Shown: positions 44,819 to 53,032 of the stretch, one piece after another | Layout of the letters: the number at the start of each line of letters is the position of its first letter | How positions within the stretch are numbered: position 1 is the first letter of the stretch | Source of the DNA: an uncultured Clostridia bacterium | GTDB lineage: Bacteria > Bacillota > Clostridia > Christensenellales > Aristaeellaceae | Length of the DNA stretch: 64,000 nucleotides | Reading direction: 5' to 3' | Assembly (NCBI GenBank): GCA_937906775.1 | Contig: CALCUD010000068.1 | Location: 1 to 64,000, forward strand | The notes under the pieces: model-generated | Told to the model about the DNA's origin: nothing | Seen by the model: the letters and a program-made list of their open reading frames with translations, nothing else | Database searches by the model: none | Program-made: the position numbers and the translations under genes

Positions 44819-45895
44819 ATGACGGTCAAAGCTCCTTCGGTCCGGAAATACCGCCGTGAATCTCTCTCTGACGCACAGCTGCTGATGTTCGTGGCGATCG
44901 GTATCTTCCTGGCGATGTACCTGCTGGCGATGATCTTCATGGGGGACAAGGGCTTCCTGAAGCCGCAGCAGCTGTTTGATATCCTGAACGATAACGCGGC
45001 GCTGATCATCATTGCCGTATCCCTTTCCATCGTCATGATCGGCGGCGGAATCAACATCAGCGTCGGCGGCGTCATCAGCCTTACGGTCATGTCCGGCGCA
45101 TTGCTGCTGAACCGCATCGACAGCATTCCGCTGGTGCTGCTCCTCTCCCTGGGGATCGGGCTGGTCTTCGGCGCCGGAATGGGTGCGCTGGTCAGCTATC
45201 TGGAGATCCAGCCGTTTATTGTCACTCTGTCCGGCATGTTCCTGGCCCGCGGCCTGACGACCATCCTGTCTGTGGAACCTGTCAAGGTGACAGACAAGAT
45301 CGCGCCCGGATTTATGGCGCTGGCAAAGACCAAGCTTCAGATTTCAGCACTGGGAAACCGTGCGGTCAACGGAAACTGGATTCCCGCGAAGCTGGAGATT
45401 GGCGCGGTCATCGCGCTGGCAATCGTGGTGATCGCATATCTGTTCCTTCGCTATGCCCGCCTTGGCCGGAATATCTATGCGCTGGGCGGCAACCGGACAA
45501 GCGCCAGGATGCTCGGCGTCAATGTGAAGCGGACCTGCTTCTATACTTACGTGATCAGCGGATTGCTCAGCGGTCTCGCGGGCTTCGTGTTCCTGATGCA
45601 TAAGCCGGCCGGAAACGCCAGCGTTGCAGCCCGGGGAGAGATGGACGCCATCGCGGCTTCCATCATCGGCGGAACACTGCTGACCGGCGGCGTCGGTAAT
45701 ATTTTCGGTTCTCTGTTCGGTGTTCTCGTTCTGGCGACGATTCAGAAAATCGTGGCTCTCAGCCCGCTGAGCGAGTCCTATTGGCAGGATCTGGCTTCCG
45801 GTGTTCTGCTGGGCATTTTCATCATCCTGCAAAGCGTGATTCTCGCGCAGCGCGCGAAAACCAAGAAGAAAACCATGGGTTTCGGAAAAGAATAG
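44819..45895 (+). CDS. sugar ABC transporter permease 2 (YjfF type)
   Basis: 358 residues, second CUT2 permease: MIGGGINISVGGVISLTVMSG, QPFIVTLSGMFLARGLTTI, ALGGNRTSARMLGVNVKR and GGTLLTGGVGNIFGSLFG. Two non-identical permeases with one double ATPase is the arrangement of the galactofuranose importer (YtfT/YjfF), while ribose systems use one. AAAGGAGG lies inside the end of the preceding gene. Confidence 0.92.
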   Translation: MTVKAPSVRKYRRESLSDAQLLMFVAIGIFLAMYLLAMIFMGDKGFLKPQQLFDILNDNAALIIIAVSLSIVMIGGGINISVGGVISLTVMSGALLLNRIDSIPLVLLLSLGIGLVFGAGMGALVSYLEIQPFIVTLSGMFLARGLTTILSVEPVKVTDKIAPGFMALAKTKLQISALGNRAVNGNWIPAKLEIGAVIALAIVVIAYLFLRYARLGRNIYALGGNRTSARMLGVNVKRTCFYTYVISGLLSGLAGFVFLMHKPAGNASVAARGEMDAIAASIIGGTLLTGGVGNIFGSLFGVLVLATIQKIVALSPLSESYWQDLASGVLLGIFIILQSVILAQRAKTKKKTMGFGKE

Positions 45896-45934
45896 ATTTT
45901 CCGAAACAGACAACGCACCGTTGAACATTTACCG

Positions 45935-45971
45935 CCTCCGGGGGTACAATCATCCCGGAGGTTTTCCTTTT
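45935..45971 (+). terminator. Rho-independent terminator of the importer operon
   Basis: 8-bp stem CCTCCGGG / CCCGGAGG, 11-base loop, followed by TTTTCCTTTT. Confidence 0.82.
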
Positions 45972-46045
45972 CCCGGAACAGGGAGAAAGATAAACACAGG
46001 ACGACAGGACGTGCTGAAACGACGCCCTTTACGGAGATGATACAG

Positions 46046-47212
46046 ATGTTCAGACGAATCGCTGCGCTTCTGCTGGCGTTCCTTTTGCCTGTTGCGGCGA
46101 TGGCGGATACGCTTTCCGCCGGCGACAGGGGGAAAAGCGTTCTCACGCTGAAGGAGCGGCTCTACGATCTGGGATATTACGAAAAGAAAAACTTCACAAA
46201 GGTATTCAATGAGGATACCGCCGATACGGTCAGGGAGTTCCAGCGGCTGAACGGGCTGGAGGAAACGGGCGAGGTATCGGAGGAGACCTGGGAGCTTCTT
46301 TTTTCCGATGACGCGGTGAAACGCCCCAGACCCACCCTTGTCCCGCTCGCGTCACCGGCGCCGACTCCGGATCCGGGCTGGCCGGCGCGGGACGCGGAGG
46401 GATTCCTTGAGGGGGACGGGGAATTCGTATACGAAAACGATGAGGAAGGCCTCTGGATCTACCTCAATTCCTCCCTGCAGGTGACAGTCACTTTCCGGCG
46501 GGATCCGTCCGTTCCGCTCGAGTGGTTTGAAACGGAGATCGTTACCCGGAACAGTGAGCGCTTCCGAACCGTGGCCACGGATCCGGAGCGTCCCGGGAAA
46601 AAGTATCGTTACCCTTACGACATCGCGGAGGACGCGGGCTTTGTGCTCGGCTTTTCGGACGATTTCTATGCGGAGAGGATGAATAAAAAACAGACGGTCG
46701 GAATCATCATCCGGGAAGGAGAGATCCTGAGCAGGAAAACGAACAGCAAAGCCGGGCATTATCTGCCGAATCTGGATATGATGGCGCAGTACCCGGACGG
46801 ATCGCTGAAAGTTTTCGGCTGCAATGAAAAAACAGCAGAGGAGTTCCTGGCAGAAGGCGCTGTGAACGTTTTCTCCTTCGGGCCCTGGTTGCTCCGGAAC
46901 GGGGAGATCAATCCCCTGGTTTATGATTACTATCAGAATATCGAACCCCGTCACGCGTTGGGAATGATTTCGCCGAACCGGTATCTGCTGCTCTCCGTGC
47001 AGGGCAGGATGAATACGAGCAAGGGAACCACGCTGCGGCGGGTCGCGGAGATGATGCGGGAAAAAGGCGTGGCCGAAGCGCTGAATCTGGACGGCGGGAA
47101 TACGATGGCGCTCGTCTTCCGGGGAAGAATGCTGAATAAGCTGGCAACCTACAAAAAGAAAAAGTTTGTCCGTACCGTGACATCGCTGATCGGGATCGGA
47201 ACGGTTGAATGA
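46046..47212 (+). CDS. secreted phosphodiester-glycosidase-domain protein with peptidoglycan-binding domain
   Basis: 388 residues. Signal peptide (FRRIAALLLAFLLPVAAMA), a PG_binding_1-like module (GDRGKSVLTLKERLYDLGYY ... FQRLNGLEETGEVSEETW), a Pro-rich linker, and a C-terminal NAGPA-type phosphodiester glycosidase domain (ALGMISPNRYLLLSVQGR; EALNLDGGNTMALVF). Such proteins are thought to remove sugar-phosphodiester caps at the cell surface. GGAG lies 9 bases ahead of the ATG chosen; the ATG 9 bases earlier abuts that site and is less likely. Confidence 0.8.
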   Translation: MFRRIAALLLAFLLPVAAMADTLSAGDRGKSVLTLKERLYDLGYYEKKNFTKVFNEDTADTVREFQRLNGLEETGEVSEETWELLFSDDAVKRPRPTLVPLASPAPTPDPGWPARDAEGFLEGDGEFVYENDEEGLWIYLNSSLQVTVTFRRDPSVPLEWFETEIVTRNSERFRTVATDPERPGKKYRYPYDIAEDAGFVLGFSDDFYAERMNKKQTVGIIIREGEILSRKTNSKAGHYLPNLDMMAQYPDGSLKVFGCNEKTAEEFLAEGAVNVFSFGPWLLRNGEINPLVYDYYQNIEPRHALGMISPNRYLLLSVQGRMNTSKGTTLRRVAEMMREKGVAEALNLDGGNTMALVFRGRMLNKLATYKKKKFVRTVTSLIGIGTVE

Positions 47213-47230
47213 ACCGGATGTCGCGGACGG

Positions 47231-47260
47231 TTTTCACAGACCGCCGTTCTGTGATAAGAT
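47231..47260 (+). promoter_or_regulatory. promoter candidate for rarA
   Basis: TTTTCA, 18-base spacer, TAAGAT, 32 bases before the ATG. The spacer holds CACAGA...TCTGTG, a small inverted repeat. Confidence 0.5.
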
Positions 47261-47291
47261 AGAATGACAGGAACAGGACAGGAGGGACACG

Positions 47292-48638
47292 ATGGAAACC
47301 GGAATGAACGGTCTTCTCGGAGAGGAGGAGCGGGACTTCCGCGGCCAGCCGCTGGCGGCCCGGATGCGGCCCGCGTCTTTGGAGGAGTACGCCGGACAGA
47401 AGCATCTGCTGGGAGAGGGAAAGATCCTTCGCCGGCTGATCGAGTCTGACTGTGTGTCTTCCATGATTTTCTGGGGTCCTCCCGGTGTCGGAAAAACGAC
47501 GCTGGCGCGGATCATCGCGAACCGGACGAAAGCGGCGTTCATCGATTTTTCGGCGGTCACCAGCGGCGTCAAGGAGATCCGTCAGGTCATGCTGAAGGCG
47601 GATGAGAACCGTGTCTACGGGATGCGGACGATCCTGTTTGTGGATGAGATCCACCGGTTCAACAAGGCGCAGCAGGACGCGTTTCTGCCTTTTGTGGAAA
47701 AGGGGAGCATCGTTCTCATCGGCGCGACGACAGAGAACCCGTCTTTCGAGATCAACAGCGCGCTTCTGAGCCGCTGCAAGGTGTTTGTACTGCAGGCGCT
47801 GACGCGGGAAGACATTCTGGAACTGCTGCGCCGCGCACTGACGGATGAACGCGGCTTTGGAAACGAACATGTATCGATCTCCGAAAAGGCGCTCGGCGCG
47901 ATTGCCGATTTTTCCAACGGTGACGCCCGCGGTGCGCTGAGCTCTCTGGAGATGGTCGTCCTTAACGGCGATGTAACGGAAACCGGCATCACGGTCACGG
48001 AGGAAACGGTAGCCCAGTGCCTGAGCCGGAAGAGCCTGATGTACGACAAGGACGGGGAGGAGCATTACAATATTATTTCCGCCCTGCATAAATCCATGCG
48101 GAATTCCGATCCGGACGCCGCGGTCTACTGGATGATGCGGATGCTGGAAGGCGGGGAGGATCCGCTGTATATTGCCCGGAGGGTACTGCGCTTTGCTGCG
48201 GAGGACGTCGGCCTTGCCGATCCGCGGGCGATGGAGGTGGCGGTGGCGGCCTATCAGGCCTGCCATTTCATTGGCGTGCCGGAGTGTAATGTGCATCTGG
48301 CGGAGGCCGTGGTCTATATGTCGCTCGCTTCCAAGAGCAACGCGATGGAGATGGCGACGATGGAGGCGGCGGAGGCGATCCGGAAGGAGCCTGACGCGCC
48401 GGTCCCGCTGATAATCCGGAACGCGCCGACAAAGTTGATGAAATCGCTGGACTATGGAAAGGGATATCAGTACGCTCACGATTATGCCGAGAAGCTGACG
48501 CCTATGCAGTGCCTGCCGGAAAGCCTGCAGGGCCGCCATTTCTATCATCCGACGGAGCAGGGCCAGGAGGCCCGTTACAAAGAACGCCTGGAGCAGATCG
48601 AGGCATGGAAGGAAGAACATCGGGGGAAAAAGAAATGA
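47292..48638 (+). CDS. rarA: replication-associated recombination protein A (RarA/MgsA)
   Basis: 448 residues, clamp-loader-like AAA+ ATPase. RPASLEEYAGQKHLLGEGK, Walker A WGPPGVGKTTLAR, Walker B TILFVDEIHRFNKAQQDAF, sensor GATTENPSFEINSALLSRC and the C-terminal MGSP-type domain with EDVGLADPRAMEVAVAAYQA. It acts on stalled replication forks. Overlaps the SpoIID-like gene by 4 bases. Confidence 0.95.
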   Translation: METGMNGLLGEEERDFRGQPLAARMRPASLEEYAGQKHLLGEGKILRRLIESDCVSSMIFWGPPGVGKTTLARIIANRTKAAFIDFSAVTSGVKEIRQVMLKADENRVYGMRTILFVDEIHRFNKAQQDAFLPFVEKGSIVLIGATTENPSFEINSALLSRCKVFVLQALTREDILELLRRALTDERGFGNEHVSISEKALGAIADFSNGDARGALSSLEMVVLNGDVTETGITVTEETVAQCLSRKSLMYDKDGEEHYNIISALHKSMRNSDPDAAVYWMMRMLEGGEDPLYIARRVLRFAAEDVGLADPRAMEVAVAAYQACHFIGVPECNVHLAEAVVYMSLASKSNAMEMATMEAAEAIRKEPDAPVPLIIRNAPTKLMKSLDYGKGYQYAHDYAEKLTPMQCLPESLQGRHFYHPTEQGQEARYKERLEQIEAWKEEHRGKKK

Positions 48639-50317
48639 GGATCTTTACGCGTGCAGTATGTCTGCTTTTATGCATGTGCATGCTGCCGGTTTTTGCCGCC
48701 GGGGCGGAGGATGCCGCGCCGCAGGTTCGGGTACAGCTGAAGCGGTTGAATATTACCGACCGGATGGATCTCTTTACCGAAGGCGCCTTTACGCTGGAGC
48801 TGGCGACGGGTTCCGAGCTGCTCCTGCCGGGGAACGCGGAAGTGACCGCGGTCTGCCGCGGGGAGGAGATCGTGCTTTTTATCGGGGGAATGAGCGTGAC
48901 TGCCGGTCAAAGCGTCTGCTTTCTTCCGAACGTGTCTGATTCCGGCCGCTCCGGGCATCTGAAGCTTGCGAAGGGCGATCTGTATTATCCCGGGGAGCTG
49001 CAGCTGAAAGCCGCGGGCGGGCAGCTGATGCCGGTCCTGACCCTGAGCGTGGAGGAATATCTGAAGGGCGTCGTCCCCTATGAGATGAGCGATGATTTTC
49101 CGCTGGAGGCGCTGAAGGTTCAGGCCGTCTGCGCCCGAACCTACGCAATCAGCCATCTGAATCCGGAGAAGGACTGGGATCTGGTGGACACCACGAACGA
49201 TCAGGTGTTCAAGGGTATCAATCCGGCAGACCGGAACGCGGCCCGCGCCATAGAGGAGACCGCCGGGGTCATTGTTCTGATCGGCGGCCGGCCTGCGACC
49301 TGCTATTATGCCGCGTCCAACGGCGGCCAGACGGATCTGCCTTCCCACGTCTGGCCCGGAATGTCGGATGAAGGATACGGGATTACGGATGATCCTTATG
49401 ATATTGAGAATCCGGAGAGTATCGTCCTGAAAACATTCATTCCCGGGGACGGAAGCCTGCCGGAGGGCGCGCTGCTGTCCGCTTTGCGGGAGGAACTGCT
49501 CCCGCAGCTGCAAAAAGACGGATATACCGGCACCGCGGAGGAAATCAGTCTGACCGGCATCACCCATGCGGAACTGACATCCCCCCGGTTTGAAGAACCC
49601 TGCCGTCAGATGACAGGCCTGACGCTGACGGTGACCGTGGCGGAAGGGAAAGAGACGCCGACGCCGGAGCCGACGCCCGCGCCCGGAAAGGACGCGCTGG
49701 AGGAGGAAGACATCGCCCTCTTTGCCGGTATGGAAACGGTTCCCGAATATACGGTTGAGCTGCCGCTTTTTCCGGAACTGATCCGGGAATTGAAGCTCAG
49801 CATCGGCGGGGATAACGAGATTCTCACGCTGACAGAGGAACGGAACGGATGGACTTTGACCTCCGGCCGTTACGGGCACGGCGTCGGAATGAGCCAGCGC
49901 GGCGCCGAATGGATGGCCAAAAAATACGGGAAATCCATGGAGGAAATCCTTTCCTTCTATTACCCCGGCGCCGAACTCGCGCAGACTGGCACGGGAGAAA
50001 TCCCGCCGGCCACGCCGGATCCGGTTCTTGCGGTAACCCCCGGTCCCGCGGCGACGCCGACGCCCCGCCCGACCCTGATGCCGGTCACAGCGGATGACCT
50101 GCCCGAAGGAGCCTATCTGGCCACCGTGGAAAACATCGCGGAAGACAGCAGCCTGAATCTGCGGAAGGATCCCTCTCCTGTGGGTGAGATTCTCATGCGG
50201 CTGTACAGGCATCAGGAACTGATCGTTCTGGAAACCTGCGAGGATCCGGAATGGGTCCGGGTGAGGACGGATTCGATCGAAGGGTATGTGAAGATTGCTT
50301 TCCTGGAAAAGAAATGA
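48635..50317 (+). CDS. SpoIID/LytB-domain protein with C-terminal SH3-like domain
   Basis: 560 residues. Signal peptide (MRIFTRAVCLLLCMCMLPVFAAG); SpoIID core marked by VEEYLKGVVPYEMSDDFPLE, ALKVQAVCARTYAISH and YYAASNGGQTDLPS; two Thr/Pro-rich linkers; GRYGHGVGMSQRGAEWMAKK with the SpoIID C-terminal motif; and a bacterial SH3 domain (SLNLRKDPSPVGEI ... EWVRVRTDSIEGYVKIAF). SpoIID proteins are lytic transglycosylases that cut peptidoglycan lacking peptides. The SH3 and linkers are atypical for the sporulation enzyme, so a vegetative wall role is likely. Confidence 0.9.
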   Translation: MRIFTRAVCLLLCMCMLPVFAAGAEDAAPQVRVQLKRLNITDRMDLFTEGAFTLELATGSELLLPGNAEVTAVCRGEEIVLFIGGMSVTAGQSVCFLPNVSDSGRSGHLKLAKGDLYYPGELQLKAAGGQLMPVLTLSVEEYLKGVVPYEMSDDFPLEALKVQAVCARTYAISHLNPEKDWDLVDTTNDQVFKGINPADRNAARAIEETAGVIVLIGGRPATCYYAASNGGQTDLPSHVWPGMSDEGYGITDDPYDIENPESIVLKTFIPGDGSLPEGALLSALREELLPQLQKDGYTGTAEEISLTGITHAELTSPRFEEPCRQMTGLTLTVTVAEGKETPTPEPTPAPGKDALEEEDIALFAGMETVPEYTVELPLFPELIRELKLSIGGDNEILTLTEERNGWTLTSGRYGHGVGMSQRGAEWMAKKYGKSMEEILSFYYPGAELAQTGTGEIPPATPDPVLAVTPGPAATPTPRPTLMPVTADDLPEGAYLATVENIAEDSSLNLRKDPSPVGEILMRLYRHQELIVLETCEDPEWVRVRTDSIEGYVKIAFLEKK

Positions 50318-50363
50318 ATTTGGCTGTTCCGGGCAGTCAAAAATGGCAGGGAACGAAAAAAAT

Positions 50364-50394
50364 CCGCCGGCGGATCGCCGGCGGTGCTTTTTTT
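50364..50394. terminator. bidirectional Rho-independent terminator
   Basis: Perfect 9-bp stem CCGCCGGCG / CGCCGGCGG with a GAT loop, seven T after it and seven A before it. Serves both the SpoIID-like gene and the convergent AGCS symporter gene. Confidence 0.9.
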
Positions 50395-50409
50395 GATATC
50401 TGAAGGAGA

Positions 50410-51942
50410 TTATTTTTCATTTGCGAGGGCCTGCTCATTTTCCGCCTGAATCTCCGGGAAGGCGGAAAGCATGGGCTTGACATCGGTTTTGCCCTTGATC
50501 TTGCGGTCAACATAGTTCTTTGTGATGCTCCGGACGAGGCCGCACAGCGAGATCACGCCGATCAGGTTCGGGATAGCCATGAGGCCGTTGAAGGTGTCGC
50601 TCAGGTCGATCGCCAGCGAGGCGTCGATCACGGAACTGAGCATGATCGCACCCAGGAATACGATCTTGTAGATGATCGTGCTCTTCGTGCCGAAAAGGAA
50701 TTCCCAGGTCTTCTTGCCGTAGAAGCTCCAGCCGAGGCAGGTCGAGAAGGCGAACAGCGTCACGGCGATGGCGATGAAGATGCCGCCGAAGGCACCGAAG
50801 TTCTTTGTGAAGGCTTCAGTGGCAAGGCCGAGGCTGGCGGCGCCGGAAAGGGAAGCGCCGGTCTGCAGATCGACAACGCCGCTGGTCAGAATGACGAGCG
50901 CGGTCAGCGTGCAGACGATGATCGTATCAACAAACACTTCGAAGATGCCCCACAGTCCCTGAGTGACCGGTTCCTTGACATCGGAGGTGGAGTGAACCAT
51001 GACGGAGGAGCCGAGGCCGGCTTCATTGGAGAAAACGCCGCGCTTGAAGCCCCAGGTGATGGCCTTGGCGATCACGGCACCGCCGACACCGCCGGCCGCC
51101 GCTTTAAAGTTGAAAGCCTGAGAGAAGATCGCGCTGAGGGCGGGCAGAATCTGTCCGGCGTTCATGATCACAATGATCAGCGCGCCCAGAATATAGAAGA
51201 TTGCCATGAACGGAACGATGCGCTCGTTGGTTTCGGCGATGCGCTTGAGCCCGCCGACGATGACCAGGAAGGCGATGATCAGCAGGATCCCGCCGATGAT
51301 CAGGCTGCCTGCCCGCGTCTGCGCTTCGGTCAGCGGATTCGCACTGATGTTTCCCGCTACGGTCAGTATGCTTTCGCGGATGGAGGAGATCTGTCCCATA
51401 TTGCCGATACCGAAGGAGGCGATCACGGCGAAGACGCTGAACAGGATCGCCAGCACCTTGCCGATGGTTTTGCAGTGCTTTTTGCTGCCAAGGCCGTCCT
51501 GCAGGTAGTACATGGCACCGCCGGACCATTCCTTGTCCTTGTTGCGGCGACGGTAATAGATGCCCAGCACGTTTTCGGAATAGTTTGTCATCATACCGAC
51601 AATCGCGGCAATCCACATCCAGAAGATCGCGCCGGGGCCGCCGGTCGTGATTGCGACGGCGACGCCGGTGATGTTGCCGGTACCGATGGTGGCCGACAGG
51701 GCGGTACAGAGAGCCTGGAACTGGCTGATGGAATGCTTGTCGCTGGAGCGGGTCGTGGACTTCCGGAACAGCTTTCCGATCGTCTCCTTCATGGTGTGAC
51801 CGAAATGCGTGAACTGGAAGAAACAGGTGAGAACCGTCATCAGTATGCCGGTACCGATGAGCAGCGTCAGGGCGGGAGCGCCCCAGACCACGTCATTGAC
51901 CGAGGAGTTGATCCGGGTGACGGTATCGAGGATGGTGTTCAT
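50410..51942 (-). CDS. AGCS-family alanine/glycine:cation symporter
   Basis: 510 residues, polytopic. SQFQALCTALSATIGTGNI is the family signature, followed by GGPGAIFWMWIAA, WSGGAMYYLQDGLG, FSNEAGLGSSVMVHS and FSTCLGWSFYGKK. Imports (or releases) glycine or alanine with sodium or protons across the inner membrane. GAAAGAGG lies about 11 bases upstream of the ATG. A tandem glycine riboswitch with its own terminator precedes the gene, which points to glycine as the physiological substrate. Confidence 0.94.
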   Translation of the reverse strand: MNTILDTVTRINSSVNDVVWGAPALTLLIGTGILMTVLTCFFQFTHFGHTMKETIGKLFRKSTTRSSDKHSISQFQALCTALSATIGTGNITGVAVAITTGGPGAIFWMWIAAIVGMMTNYSENVLGIYYRRRNKDKEWSGGAMYYLQDGLGSKKHCKTIGKVLAILFSVFAVIASFGIGNMGQISSIRESILTVAGNISANPLTEAQTRAGSLIIGGILLIIAFLVIVGGLKRIAETNERIVPFMAIFYILGALIIVIMNAGQILPALSAIFSQAFNFKAAAGGVGGAVIAKAITWGFKRGVFSNEAGLGSSVMVHSTSDVKEPVTQGLWGIFEVFVDTIIVCTLTALVILTSGVVDLQTGASLSGAASLGLATEAFTKNFGAFGGIFIAIAVTLFAFSTCLGWSFYGKKTWEFLFGTKSTIIYKIVFLGAIMLSSVIDASLAIDLSDTFNGLMAIPNLIGVISLCGLVRSITKNYVDRKIKGKTDVKPMLSAFPEIQAENEQALANEK

Positions 51943-51992
51943 TCGGGGAAAACCTCTTTCCTGTATTATGATGGTTGGATACGGTCTGAACT

Positions 51993-52020
51993 ATAAAAGC
52001 GGAGAGGAATCCTCTCCGCA
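51993..52020 (-). terminator. riboswitch expression-platform terminator
   Basis: On the minus strand GCGGAGAGG, loop ATT, CCTCTCCGC, then TTTTAT. It lies between the glycine aptamers and the symporter start; glycine binding would decide whether it forms. Confidence 0.75.
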
Positions 52021-52065
52021 AAATCAGGCAACGTAAACTCCGCGACTCATCACGGGGAAACGTAT

Positions 52066-52222
52066 TCCGTCCTTTGGCCTGAGAGATTCGGCTGGGAAGC
52101 CTTTCACCTTCGGCACCGCGGCAGGAACCGCGGATTCTCCGGAATGCCGTCCGCGCGCGGTCTTCTGAACCTGAGAGTGTTACTCCTTCGGCGGCCCGGA
52201 GGCCTTTTCCCGCGTGCATCTT
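52066..52222 (-). ncRNA. tandem glycine riboswitch (two aptamers)
   Basis: Read on the minus strand, two copies of the glycine aptamer core follow each other: CGCCGAAGGAGTAAC ... CTCTCAGGTTCAGAAGACCG, then a short linker, then GTGCCGAAGGTGAAAG ... TCTCTCAGGCCAAAGGACGG. The paired GCCGAAGG and CTCTCAGG elements are diagnostic. Tandem aptamers are the commonest layout. Located between a strong promoter and an AGCS symporter gene. Confidence 0.9.
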
Positions 52223-52246
52223 CCGACACGTATCCAATTCCCATAT

Positions 52247-52275
52247 ACTATAGAAGACTCTTCCTGATCTGTCAA
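52247..52275 (-). promoter_or_regulatory. sigma-A promoter driving the glycine riboswitch
   Basis: On the minus strand TTGACA, 17-base spacer, TATAGT, about 25 bases before the first aptamer. Confidence 0.85.
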
Positions 52276-52383
52276 ACGGAAAACAGGAGAAATACGAACG
52301 GATCTCCGGACACATGAGTAACCGTGTTCCGGATGCGTGATTCCGGAAGGAATGCCAGGAGCGGTCCATACACGGACATCCGC

Positions 52384-52412
52384 TTGAAGGAACTCGGTGA
52401 ACGCGGTATAAT
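52384..52412 (+). promoter_or_regulatory. sigma-A promoter at the left edge of the RiPP cluster
   Basis: TTGAAG, 17-base spacer, perfect TATAAT. The first thing downstream is a decayed serine-hydrolase frame, then the first radical SAM gene about 620 bases away. It is the only clear promoter upstream of that gene. Confidence 0.7.
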
Positions 52413-52456
52413 ATATAAAACATCCGAAAAAGGGCTTCCCGATATTCCACCCCGGA

Positions 52457-52984
52457 ATGCGGGCTGTACGGAAGCAGATCGCGGGAGAAATGCCGGATGG
52501 AAAAATCGGACTGATTATCACGCTGCTGTTCGCCCTGCTGATTCACGGGTCCCTTTCCGAGGTGGAGCGAAATGTCATGGACAGCCGCCTGAAGGCGGAT
52601 CTCGTCTGTCTGATGGATGATCTGTCCATAACAGACGGAGAAATGTTTTCGCTGCGGGACGGTGTCGTTTATCCGGGCGATCGGATGCCGGGGGACGGGA
52701 CACCGGAGAATGCAGCGCCGGAGAGATACGGCATGACCGCTACAACGCGCCAGCTTGTGGACACGATGACGGAGAAACTGCTGCATTTTGAGCCGATGTC
52801 GGATTTTATGTATTCCCTGTGTCACGATATACTGGCTGCGGTCGTCGAGGTTGTATCGGGTCAGCGCTTCTCAGAATATCTGAATGAGCATATCTTTACC
52901 ATGCAGGTGCTGAATTTCGGATACTGCTACGATATCATCCATCCGGCACTGCAAACCCTGACTTATGACGGGCTGAAGAAATAA
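52457..52984 (+). pseudogene. decayed serine beta-lactamase-like hydrolase
   Basis: The 175-residue frame has two parts that recall class C beta-lactamase/penicillin-binding serine hydrolases: RYGMTATTRQLVDTMTEKLL, and LHFEPMSDFMYSLCHDI with AAVVEVVSGQRFSEYLNEHI, which match the YSxCHDxLAAVVE...G core. The nucleophile SxxK region, expected ~80 residues earlier, and the C-terminal half are missing, and a stop follows soon after a degenerate FTMQVLNFGYC. Full enzymes have 350-450 residues. I read it as the remnant of a gene with internal and terminal deletions. A strong promoter remains 45 bases upstream. Confidence 0.6.
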
Positions 52985-53032
52985 CCGCTCCGTGCGGGCG
53001 GAAAGAAATCCCGGAAGGACGGAGGTTTTCTG

